A stretch of 64,000 bases of DNA. Origin: Mucilaginibacter rigui (GTDB taxonomy: Bacteria > Bacteroidota > Bacteroidia > Sphingobacteriales > Sphingobacteriaceae). The DNA is taken from contig NZ_JACWMW010000003.1 of NCBI RefSeq assembly GCF_014773275.1, positions 496,001 to 560,000 on the forward strand, in the 5' to 3' direction. Shown here in pieces: positions 48,626 through 56,563 of this stretch; position 1 is the first letter of the stretch; the number at the start of each line of letters is the position of its first letter. The notes under the pieces were generated by a model that searched no databases, was not told where the DNA came from, and saw only the letters and a list, made by a program, of their open reading frames with translations. A program made the translations under genes and the position numbers.

Positions 48626-50399
48626 GTCCCTGTACCTGGTATAATGCAAAAGCTCTAGACCAATGTATTCGCCCGTTATTAAAATTATTGATCAGTTTTT
48701 TAGCTGTTTTGCCATGATAGTTGTTCGCATCGCTAATTTCTCTATTATCTTTCATCCATTGTTGCAGAGGGAAAGTAAAGCCCATTTTTGGCCTGTTCCA
48801 TACTGCTTCAGGTAAAACATCTTTAAAACTATCTATTAGTATTTTTTTGGGTTGATGATCGTTAAACCGTATATCTGGGTGGATCTGCGCGGCGTATGCC
48901 TGGAAATCCTCGTCAAGGTACGGTACTCTAACCTCTAAGCTGTGGCTCATGCTCATCATATCGGTATCGCGCAGCAGCTGGTTTTGCATATATAGGTTAG
49001 TTTCCATCCATGCAGCCTGTAATTTATTGTATGCATCAATTTTGGGTATATCAATATTATCAAACAGGATGCCTTTTACTTCATCTTCATCCATACCTGT
49101 TAGTTTTGCTATGTCAGCAGCCACGTATAAGCCTCGCAAAAATAGGTAATCGGCTATGGTATTATTGTTTTCCAGGTATGCCAGTTTTTTATAGCGATTT
49201 CTACTGAATGGCTTGATCAATGTAAAAAGTGTTGACGGTAACATTTTAAGGTGCCTAAGCGGTTTCATGCGGTTGAATGATGGGTACCCACCAAATAGTT
49301 CATCGGCGCCAATGCCCGATAGAACCGTTTTTAAGCCATCCTGATGCGCGTACTTGCTGATAAACCAACTGTTTATGCCATCGGTAGTAGGCATGTCCAT
49401 AGCAGTTAGTATTTGCGGAAAAGCTTCTTCAAAATCTTGCTGTTTTACCAGGTGGGTAAAATTCTGTCCCGCTATTTTATTAGCAACTGCATGCTGATAC
49501 TTACGTTCATCATATTGCTGCTCGTTAAAAAATATCGATATGGTTTTAAGTTGCTCTATTTCTTCGTTTGCCAGCAACGCAAGCAAACTCGAATCTATCC
49601 CCCCACTTAAAAAAATACCGATAGGGGCATCTGCTATCAGTTGCCTGCGTATAGCGGTTTTAAGGTGCGTTTGTAAACCCAGGCGGGCGGTTTCAATATC
49701 TGTTATATAATTAACAGTGCTTGGTTTTTGGTAATTTGTTATGGTGTAAGTGCCACTTTTATCCCAGCATAAAAAATGCCCTTTGGGAATGCTTAATACA
49801 TTTTTTAACGTGGTGTAAGGCTCTGGGATATGCCCAAATGCCAATAACCAAACCGGCCAGCGGGTATCTTCCTCGGTTGTAATAGCCGCTGCTTTAAACG
49901 CCTTTATTTCTGACGCGAAGTATAGCTGGCCATTATTTACATAATAATACAAGGGTTTTACGCCTATTGTATCGCGTACTAAATAAACAGCACCTGTTAT
50001 GGTATCATAAAGGGCAAATGCAAACATGCCCCTTAGTTTGCTAAAGCTGTTTGTGCCCCAGTATAAATAAGCCTGTATAATAACTTCTGTATCGGTGTCT
50101 GTATTAAACTTGGCACCTAATAATTGTAGCTCTGCTTTTAGTTCGGTGTAATTATATATTTCGCCGTTAAATGTTATCCGGGCTTTTTGCCCGGCATCGG
50201 CCATGGGTTGGTGCCCGTTTGTGCTCAGGTCAATAATGGATAACCTGCGGTGCCCAAATACTACCCTTGTATCTGTGCTGCAATAAACACCCTCATCATC
50301 AGGCCCGCCATGTTTTAAAACAGTGCACATTGCATTCACCGTTTGTTTTATCTCGTCTCCCTGTAAGGCATTTGTAACAAGCCCCGCAATTCTGCACAT
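48618..50399 (-). CDS. asnB: Asparagine synthase-like glutamine amidotransferase
   Basis: 593 residues. Class II amidotransferase domain with nucleophile Cys2 (MCRIAGL) and RLSIIDLSTNGHQPM; then the synthase domain with the ATP pyrophosphatase motif LSGGIDSS and SGIGADELFGGYP. It uses glutamine-derived ammonia to amidate an activated carboxylate. In polysaccharide loci such enzymes often amidate uronic-acid sugars rather than make free asparagine. Which of the two applies here cannot be told from sequence alone. A 125-base gap separates it from the antiterminator gene. Confidence 0.9.
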   Translation of the reverse strand: MCRIAGLVTNALQGDEIKQTVNAMCTVLKHGGPDDEGVYCSTDTRVVFGHRRLSIIDLSTNGHQPMADAGQKARITFNGEIYNYTELKAELQLLGAKFNTDTDTEVIIQAYLYWGTNSFSKLRGMFAFALYDTITGAVYLVRDTIGVKPLYYYVNNGQLYFASEIKAFKAAAITTEEDTRWPVWLLAFGHIPEPYTTLKNVLSIPKGHFLCWDKSGTYTITNYQKPSTVNYITDIETARLGLQTHLKTAIRRQLIADAPIGIFLSGGIDSSLLALLANEEIEQLKTISIFFNEQQYDERKYQHAVANKIAGQNFTHLVKQQDFEEAFPQILTAMDMPTTDGINSWFISKYAHQDGLKTVLSGIGADELFGGYPSFNRMKPLRHLKMLPSTLFTLIKPFSRNRYKKLAYLENNNTIADYLFLRGLYVAADIAKLTGMDEDEVKGILFDNIDIPKIDAYNKLQAAWMETNLYMQNQLLRDTDMMSMSHSLEVRVPYLDEDFQAYAAQIHPDIRFNDHQPKKILIDSFKDVLPEAVWNRPKMGFTFPLQQWMKDNREISDANNYHGKTAKKLINNFNNGRIHWSRAFALYQVQGHV

Positions 50400-50524
50400 T
50401 GTATCCTATTGTATATAGCTTCGCCCCGTAAGTCACAACGGTATTTTGTAACTTATTATTTTTCAGCAACTTATGTAGTAGTTGCGATATGTATATCAAC
50501 CCCGGATTATTGTATAAAAATAAG

Positions 50525-51040
50525 CTAAAGCCGGTTAATTAATGATGCTGCAACATTTATAATTATTGAGCACCCCAGGTGCTCTAAACGTAATAATAAC
50601 TGCCTTTGCGAACGATAGGCTATTATTTCGCCGGTAATACCTTTAAGCGGGCCTGCTTTGATTTTTATCCTCTCTCCGGGTTGTAAATTTTTTTCAGTTA
50701 CTTCAAGCTCAAGCGAACTTGCCATTAATAATTTTAATTCCTCTATCTGCCTGTCGGGCATTGCAGTTATTTTGCCCGAAAAGTATATGAAACGGGCAAT
50801 CCCCTTTGTCATTAGTACTTCGGCACGGGCGCTATCGTCAATACGCACAAAGAGGTACGATTTTAAAAGAGGCTCTTCTACCCATTTTTTTCTGTCGCTC
50901 CATTGTTTTAAGCGGCGGTTAAGGGGCAGGTATGCTTCAATACCTTTTTCTAATAATGCGCTGTAAGCTTTTTTTTCTGCACGGGGATTGGTGCAAACAG
51001 GATACCATTTAAAGCTGCTTTCCCTTACCATTAAAGCCAT
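50525..51040 (-). CDS. UpxY-type transcription antiterminator (NusG paralogue)
   Basis: 171 residues. The NGN domain begins FKWYPVCTNPRAEKKAYSAL and includes LLKSYLFVRID; a KOW-type segment PGERIKIKAGPLKGITGEII follows at about 120-140. This is the domain order of NusG, RfaH and the Bacteroides UpxY proteins, which bind RNA polymerase early in a capsule operon and keep it from terminating. It lies second in a 33 kb operon, which fits such a role. Starts at residue 1 or 4 are both possible. Confidence 0.9.
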   Translation of the reverse strand: MALMVRESSFKWYPVCTNPRAEKKAYSALLEKGIEAYLPLNRRLKQWSDRKKWVEEPLLKSYLFVRIDDSARAEVLMTKGIARFIYFSGKITAMPDRQIEELKLLMASSLELEVTEKNLQPGERIKIKAGPLKGITGEIIAYRSQRQLLLRLEHLGCSIIINVAASLINRL

Positions 51041-51059
51041 ATTTGTAAAAGAACACTAA

Positions 51060-53480
51060 TTAACTAAACCAACGCTTAATGTTCCACCACTTCTTGTTAT
51101 CATGCTCTATATAGTAACCGGAACTTTCATACCCGCTATAATCAGAGTAATAGTAGTACTTGCCATAATTTTCACCCGTAAAACGGGTTGTATAATATCG
51201 AGAGTGTAAAAGATCTTCGGCAAAGGCATTAAGCACTATCACCGTATTATCTAAATGATATTCCTGCGCTATGCGCTGTGGTATAGTTGCCGCATAATAT
51301 TTTGATTTGCCCGAACGTATTACAAAAATGTTGATATCGCTTACACGGATAAGTGGGATAGCGTCTGATACAAGGCCAATGGGGGCAGTATCGATCATAA
51401 TTACATCGTACATCGTTTTCAGTTCTTTTATCAATTCGTCCATTCGCAGGCTGTGTAATAGCTCCGAAGGGTTTGGAGGTACCGGGCCGGAGATGATCAG
51501 GTCGAGGTTTTCCTGCCCGGTTTTTATAATGATATCATCTAATTCGGTTTGACGCGAAAGGTAGGTGCTAAGGCCAATATCATTAGGGACTCTAAATGTT
51601 TTATGCAGTTTTGAACGCCGCAGGTCGGCACCTATTAGAACAACTTTTTTGTCTATTAAGGAGAGCGTGCTTGATAGATTGATGGCTACAAACGATTTTC
51701 CCTCGCCGGCCACTTCAGAAGTGATACAAATAACTTTGCTGGCTTTTTCTGACGCAAGAAAGTTTAGGTTAGTACGCACCGACCGTATCGACTCGGCGAA
51801 CATGGTTTTGGGCCTGCTAATGGCCAATACCTGGGCATTATCTTCATCTATTTTTTCTGGGAATTTTCTTATTACACCTAAAATAGGGACAGAGGTAAGG
51901 CTTTCAACGGTTTCTTTATCATATATATAGGGATTTAACACCCTGATAAGGATGATTAACCCCAGGCCGGTAAGGATACCAAATATGATTGCTGATCTAT
52001 GAATACTATGTTCATCTGGCGCTACCGGCGAAAAGTTTGGCTGTGCCTGCTCAATAATTGTTGCCCCGGGCAGTATGCCGGCTCGGCTTATTTGGGCGGA
52101 GAGCTTTTTTTCGGATAAAAATGAATAAACTTTTTCGTTTACTTCATAAGGGCGGTTTAAAGCGATAAGGTCGCGTTCGGCAACCGGGAATACTGATATT
52201 TGTTTATTGACAACAGCTAACTGAGCATCTAAATAATCCAGATTTCTTTTAACGCCTGCGTAGGTGATGTTAAGGCTGTTTAAAGCATTATTTTTTATTT
52301 GCAGTATAGAACGATTAATATCTAATATAGGCTGAGAGTTGCTGTTGTAAGTTTTTAAAAGTTCATAACGCTGATTAAGTAAATTATCAAGTCTTTCTAT
52401 CAAAGCGTTTAGGGCAGGGTCTACATCTTTCCCGGCATTGAAATTAAGGTTTACATTATTCTTTTCCTTATCTATCTGGTCTCTTAACTGTTCAATTGCT
52501 AACAATTGTAATTTTAGTATGGCCTGTTGTGTCTCAATATCTTTAGCCTTAGCAAGTGCTCCCTCGGCAGATGTGCTAACATCCATCAATTTGTTTTTTT
52601 GTTTAAATTCCAGAATAGATTTCTCCGACCCTTTGACAGTGCCGGAAAGATATTTCAACTGGTCGTCTATGAAGTTGATCATCTGTGTAGCCGATTGTGT
52701 TTTGCGGTTTCGGTCGTATATCAGATACTCCTTCATAATCGCATTTAGCACATCGGCCGCAAATTGAGGGTTGGCATCGGTTTGTTGAAGTAAAAGTATA
52801 TTGGAATTTTTTACCATCTCGCTGGTGCGTAAACCGCCCCTTACCCGACCGATAAAATCTTCAGGCATATTAAATTTAAAAAGGTAAACGGTGTTATTGC
52901 CTATATAATTTACGGGTGTTTTGATGAGGAAAGTAGTTTGGCCTACAGTTACTGGAGTATTGTATTGGAAATCTGCTGAAACCACTTTATCTGCTGTTTT
53001 ATATACCAGCCTAAAGTGGTTTTTATCAATTGCTTTAAATGTAATTATGTCATGATAAAAGTTCAGGCTATCAAACCGAAGCATTTGTATCTCAAGGGGC
53101 TTTTGTGGGTATATCTCACTGGTCCGCACACGCCCTTCGATATAGAAACTTATTGGGTAATTTAGGTCTTTAATAGCTGCCAGAATAACTGATGGACTTT
53201 GAATAACAGAAGTTTCGCTTTGTATTTTTGATGGCCCACGGTCTGATGTGCTTATAACATTTACCAGGTCAGATATTTCTGATTTTTTTTCCTCCAGTTT
53301 CATGGTTCCGGAGGTAGCATAAGTTTTAGGGGTGTACCATAAATAAACGTATGAACCAAGCATGAACAGTAAAAGTGAACCGGCTATCCAATACCAACGA
53401 CTAACCAGTATCTTGCCTATTTTAAAATAGTCAACTTCCTGGTTTGGCAATTTCTTAACGATATTCTTTGTTTCTTCCAT
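51060..53480 (-). CDS. Polysaccharide co-polymerase / tyrosine autokinase (Wzc-like)
   Basis: 806 residues. Wzz domain with first helix at about 31-50, a coiled-coil periplasmic part (about 240-430), GNVR-like region, second helix near 490-510, and a cytoplasmic BY-kinase. Walker A is GEGKS (592-596), Walker B VIMIDTAP (Asp697). The Walker A' motif reads IGADLRR, with Gly617 where classical kinases have the first Asp. The C-terminal tail has 11 tyrosines between 762 and 790, a typical autophosphorylation cluster. It governs chain length and export and is the promoter-proximal gene of the locus. Confidence 0.93.
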   Translation of the reverse strand: MEETKNIVKKLPNQEVDYFKIGKILVSRWYWIAGSLLLFMLGSYVYLWYTPKTYATSGTMKLEEKKSEISDLVNVISTSDRGPSKIQSETSVIQSPSVILAAIKDLNYPISFYIEGRVRTSEIYPQKPLEIQMLRFDSLNFYHDIITFKAIDKNHFRLVYKTADKVVSADFQYNTPVTVGQTTFLIKTPVNYIGNNTVYLFKFNMPEDFIGRVRGGLRTSEMVKNSNILLLQQTDANPQFAADVLNAIMKEYLIYDRNRKTQSATQMINFIDDQLKYLSGTVKGSEKSILEFKQKNKLMDVSTSAEGALAKAKDIETQQAILKLQLLAIEQLRDQIDKEKNNVNLNFNAGKDVDPALNALIERLDNLLNQRYELLKTYNSNSQPILDINRSILQIKNNALNSLNITYAGVKRNLDYLDAQLAVVNKQISVFPVAERDLIALNRPYEVNEKVYSFLSEKKLSAQISRAGILPGATIIEQAQPNFSPVAPDEHSIHRSAIIFGILTGLGLIILIRVLNPYIYDKETVESLTSVPILGVIRKFPEKIDEDNAQVLAISRPKTMFAESIRSVRTNLNFLASEKASKVICITSEVAGEGKSFVAINLSSTLSLIDKKVVLIGADLRRSKLHKTFRVPNDIGLSTYLSRQTELDDIIIKTGQENLDLIISGPVPPNPSELLHSLRMDELIKELKTMYDVIMIDTAPIGLVSDAIPLIRVSDINIFVIRSGKSKYYAATIPQRIAQEYHLDNTVIVLNAFAEDLLHSRYYTTRFTGENYGKYYYYSDYSGYESSGYYIEHDNKKWWNIKRWFS

Positions 53481-53791
53481 TATTGCCTTGACAGGGCTAG
53501 TTCATAATTATAAAGTGGAACACGGCCCGAAATACTTGTCTCGGCAGGTCCAAAACTTATTCAGCACCAATCCTAAATGATCACGGCTTACCGATTCAAG
53601 CGCCTGCCTGAGCTTCAAAAATACGTATTTTATTTGTATACTTAAACAGCCGTTTTAGAGTTGGGGACTAAATAAGAATCAGTATTTAAACCACAAAAAA
53701 CGACTATATTGATATTGTTATTAATTACAAAGAAAGTTAGCATTGGAATATATTTAAGACGGGGTGATTGATATAACGCCGGAGAATTTTG
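53481..53791. other. Leader region of the polysaccharide operon
   Basis: Lies between the wzc start and the lacI stop, both on the minus strand. It holds the candidate promoter at 53616-53646, which leaves a leader of about 130 bases before wzc, a plausible target for the UpxY-type protein. I see no terminator hairpin for lacI and no open frame. Confidence 0.4.
53616..53646 (-). promoter_or_regulatory. Candidate promoter of the polysaccharide operon
   Basis: On the minus strand, TTTA (53646-53643), 19 bases of spacer, then TATTTTTG (53623-53616), an exact TAnnTTTG box. The -33 element matches three of four bases of TTTG. Transcription would start near 53609. Confidence 0.42.
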
Positions 53792-54805
53792 TTAGATAAT
53801 TGATCTCCTTATAATAAGTTCAGATGGTATAACAACTTGTTGGAACTGCCCGATTGGTACCCTGTTCTCCAATTTGTCTAATAGTATCCTAAATAGTTCA
53901 GAGGCCATTTTTTCAAGTGGCTGGGCAACAGCGCTGATGGTTGGGTTGTAAACGTTAAAAATGTCGTGGTCATCAAAGGCTATTACACCTATGTCTTTTG
54001 GTATTTGCAATTCCAGGTCATTAATAGCTTTTACGCCACTTAAAGCCAGGTAATTTGTGGCGAAAACAATGCTATCAATTTGGTTATTGGTTTTGATGAA
54101 TTGATTAATGTCATTAGCCGTTGTAATTGCCGAGTTTTCAAAAGGTACTCTTAAAAAAACAGGAGGCAAGCCATATTTTTGCATCGCATCGTTATAACCA
54201 CTTTCACGATCTGCCATTTGCGATTGCTCTGATTGAAGAGTAATAAAGGCAATATGTTTATAATTTTTCCCGGCTAAATGTGCAACCGCATTGTATGTGC
54301 CCTGGTAATTATCAAGTACAACATAATCGGACTCTATGCTTTTAAAATAACGGTCAAATAAAACTACTGGATGTTCTTCGTTTATAAGTTCCATTATATC
54401 ATCTTCTATACCTAACGGTGGTGTTATGATATACCCGTCTACATGCCTGTCCCTAAAAAGATTGATTAATTCACGGGTTTTTTCCGGGTCGTTCTCAGTA
54501 CTGCAGTATATTATTTTATAACCACTTTTATATGCAAGTTCTTCCAGGTGATAAGCAATATGTGAGAAAAAGTAGTCAGATATTTTTTCAACCATCAGGC
54601 ATATCATTTTAGTTTTGCCGGTGCTAAGGCTTTTAGCCAGTTGATTTGGTTTGTAGCCCTTTTCCTTTACATATTTTAGCACACGTTCTGTCAACTCATC
54701 ACTTATTCTTTTCTCTTTAGCCTTACCATTAAGTATAAAAGAAATTGTTGATTTTGCCACATTTAGCTGACTGGCAATATCGTTAATTGATAGCTTCTTT
54801 TTCAT
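53792..54805 (-). CDS. LacI-family transcription repressor of the utilisation locus
   Basis: 337 residues. The N-terminal HTH (INDIASQLNVAKSTISFILN, residues 6-25) and hinge helix (NQLAKSLSTGKT) are followed by a periplasmic-binding-protein-like sensor domain (about 65-335). Divergent from the GH130/susCD genes, it most likely represses them until a sugar effector binds. The inducer should be a breakdown product of the target glycan. Candidate operators with the core AACCGGTT lie upstream of its own start and of its target genes. Confidence 0.92.
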   Translation of the reverse strand: MKKKLSINDIASQLNVAKSTISFILNGKAKEKRISDELTERVLKYVKEKGYKPNQLAKSLSTGKTKMICLMVEKISDYFFSHIAYHLEELAYKSGYKIIYCSTENDPEKTRELINLFRDRHVDGYIITPPLGIEDDIMELINEEHPVVLFDRYFKSIESDYVVLDNYQGTYNAVAHLAGKNYKHIAFITLQSEQSQMADRESGYNDAMQKYGLPPVFLRVPFENSAITTANDINQFIKTNNQIDSIVFATNYLALSGVKAINDLELQIPKDIGVIAFDDHDIFNVYNPTISAVAQPLEKMASELFRILLDKLENRVPIGQFQQVVIPSELIIRRSII

Positions 54806-54931
54806 TATAGCGGCTCATTTTCTTAATATTCCTCTAATTAACTTATTTAATAGCAAAAAACAATAATATATACCTGTAATGGCTTTTTGTTTAACTATAC
54901 AGAACGTAAAAATAACTTTTTAATAATAGAA

Positions 54932-54939
54932 AACCGGTT
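54932..54939. promoter_or_regulatory. Candidate LacI operator 1
   Basis: AACCGGTT palindrome, flanked AAAACCGGTTGT, 127 bases upstream of the lacI ATG. The central CG and two-fold symmetry are usual for LacI-family sites. Confidence 0.5.
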
Positions 54940-54976
54940 GTGCAATTTAGCAAAATGCATTTTTTATAACCGATTT

Positions 54977-55000
54977 AATAAACAATAACCGGAGTTTATT
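54977..55000. promoter_or_regulatory. Inverted repeat in the divergent region
   Basis: AATAAAC and GTTTATT, seven perfect bases each, with a ten-base centre containing AACCGG. It may be a second regulator site or a weak version of the LacI operator. Confidence 0.3.
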
Positions 55001-55078
55001 GAAATTTTCATATTGTGTTATTTGTTTTTTTGATTTTTTTACATTTCTTTCAAATATTTAATAATCCTTTCAAATACG

Positions 55079-55109
55079 TTTGCAAAACCGGTTTTATTGC
55101 CTATAATTG
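55079..55109 (+). promoter_or_regulatory. Candidate promoter of the GH130 gene
   Basis: TTTG at 55079-55082, a 19-base spacer and TATAATTG at 55102-55109 (seven of eight to TAnnTTTG). The start site would be near 55116. Operator 2 lies wholly in the spacer, so repressor binding would exclude RNA polymerase. Confidence 0.48.
55084..55095. promoter_or_regulatory. Candidate LacI operator 2
   Basis: AAAACCGGTTTT, a perfect 12-base palindrome inside the -33/-7 spacer of the GH130 promoter. The best of the three sites. Confidence 0.6.
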
Positions 55110-55199
55110 TTTTGTAATTCAACCAATTATTATTACAGCTTGTACACCCCGGCAAATCTGTAAATATCTGCTAATAATAACATATAATATATCTGTTAA

Positions 55200-56372
55200 A
55201 TGAACAAACGTTTACTAAAACTTACATGGGTTATCACGCTGTTTTTGTATGCCCAGTTAGCTACCGCACAAGAAAAAAATGTGTTGCCTGCATGGGCATT
55301 TGGTGGTTTTGCCAGGCCAGTGGGTGTCAATCCTATAATATCTCCCAACCCTGTATCAGAATTTTACGACCCTATGAGCAAAAAAGTGATTCATTGGGAA
55401 GCTAATGATACATTTAATCCGGCAGCTGCTGTTAAAAACGGGAAGATTGTGGTACTTTATCGCTCGGAAGATAAAACGGGTATTGAAATAGGAATGCGTA
55501 CCTCGCGCCTTGGCTATGCTGAAAGCAGCGACGGATTACACTTTACGCGTAAAACTCAACCTGTACTTTTCCCCGGGAATGATTCACAAAAAGAATACGA
55601 GTGGCCAGGCGGCTGTGAAGACCCGCGAGTAGCTGTTACAGAAAATGGTACTTACGTTGTTTTTTACACACAATGGAACCGTAAAACGCCTCGCCTTGGT
55701 GTGGCAACATCTAAAGATCTGATTCATTGGAAAAAGCATGGCCCTATATTTCAATATGCCTACAAGGGCAAGTTTTTTAATATGGCACATAAGTCGGCTT
55801 CTATACTCACACATATAAAAAACGATAAACAGGTTATTGCAAAAGTAAACGGCAAGTATTTTATGTATTGGGGCGAAACGGCTGTTTATGGTGCAACTTC
55901 AACCAACCTTGTTGATTGGGCGCCGATCATAAATAATAAAGGCGAACTAAAAGTGCTGGCACCCACCAGGCCCGGTTATTTTGATAGTGACCTTACTGAA
56001 TGTGGCCCACCGGCAATACTCACAGGCAAAGGTATAATATTACTTTACAATGGTAAGAATCATCCAGGTGAGGGTGGCGATAAACGCTTCCATGGCAACT
56101 CTTATAGTGCGGGCCAAATGCTATTTAGTAAAACTGATCCTACTAAGTTAATAACCAGGCTCGATGTGCCATTTTTACGCCCTATGCAACCGTTTGAAAA
56201 AAGCGGGCAATATGTTAACGGAACGGTATTTATTGAAGGTATGGCTTGGTTTAAACATAAATGGTATTTGTATTACGGGTGTGCAGATTCTAGGGTGGGG
56301 GTTGCTATTTATGACCCTGCTAAACCCTCAGAACCAGATCCAATAACAGACGACAGTAATAATACCAATTAG
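55200..56372 (+). CDS. Secreted GH130 family glycosidase/phosphorylase
   Basis: 390 residues. Signal peptide 1-23 (cut after LATA), then a five-bladed beta-propeller with the GH130 (DUF377) signature GGCEDPRV and the neighbouring FNPAAAVKNGKIVVLYRSED. GH130 enzymes split beta-mannosidic bonds, either by phosphorolysis (cytoplasmic) or hydrolysis (secreted). The signal peptide favours a periplasmic enzyme and so a hydrolase, as in Bacteroides members acting on beta-1,2-mannosides. The exact linkage cannot be read from the sequence. It is the first gene after the divergent lacI region. Confidence 0.87.
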   Translation: MNKRLLKLTWVITLFLYAQLATAQEKNVLPAWAFGGFARPVGVNPIISPNPVSEFYDPMSKKVIHWEANDTFNPAAAVKNGKIVVLYRSEDKTGIEIGMRTSRLGYAESSDGLHFTRKTQPVLFPGNDSQKEYEWPGGCEDPRVAVTENGTYVVFYTQWNRKTPRLGVATSKDLIHWKKHGPIFQYAYKGKFFNMAHKSASILTHIKNDKQVIAKVNGKYFMYWGETAVYGATSTNLVDWAPIINNKGELKVLAPTRPGYFDSDLTECGPPAILTGKGIILLYNGKNHPGEGGDKRFHGNSYSAGQMLFSKTDPTKLITRLDVPFLRPMQPFEKSGQYVNGTVFIEGMAWFKHKWYLYYGCADSRVGVAIYDPAKPSEPDPITDDSNNTN

Positions 56373-56404
56373 TATTACAGTTATTTTCAACTAAAATTAT
56401 AAAC

Positions 56405-56439
56405 AAACACCCGTAGGTAAAATACCTGCAGGGCGTTTT
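56405..56439 (+). terminator. Intrinsic terminator after GH130
   Basis: Hairpin with arms CCC-GTAGGTA and TACCTGC-A-GGG (one bulged A, one G-T pair, three-base loop), extended by AAAC and GTTT, ending in TTTT. It separates the GH130 gene from susC, which then needs its own promoter. Confidence 0.65.
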
Positions 56440-56454
56440 AAGACTATTTTGCCG

Positions 56455-56462
56455 AACCGGTT
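56455..56462. promoter_or_regulatory. Candidate LacI operator 3, upstream of susC
   Basis: AACCGGTT with flanks GAACCGGTTTTC, 101 bases before the susC start and directly after the terminator. It suggests that lacI also controls susCD. A TTTG lies at 56448-56451, but I see no good -7 box at the right spacing. Confidence 0.5.
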
Positions 56463-56563
56463 TTCCTGTGTAAAAGGAAGGGAATTAAATTGATAATTAA
56501 AATGTGTTATGGCAGAGCTTATTAAGAATTCCTAAGTACTAACAACCAATTATAAATAAACAA

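Larger units (their letters stand above)
54806..55199. other. Divergent regulatory region between lacI and GH130 genes
   Basis: AT-rich. It contains two AACCGGTT palindromes, the inverted repeat at 54977-55000, a direct repeat CTTTCAAATA (55047-55056 and 55067-55076) and the GH130 promoter. No gene is credible: the open frame at 55015-55203 lacks an ATG and spans the promoter. Confidence 0.6.

Noticed and set aside
20366..53480. Recent genomic island with integrase or attachment sites
   Set aside because: The middle of the locus is AT-rich, which hints at exchange of glycosyltransferase genes, but I found no integrase, transposase, tRNA gene or flanking direct repeats.
55015..55203. 62-codon frame directly before the GH130 gene, overlapping its ATG
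   Set aside because: Needs a TTG start, is low-complexity Phe/Leu sequence and spans the GH130 promoter and operator, so it would not be transcribed in full.
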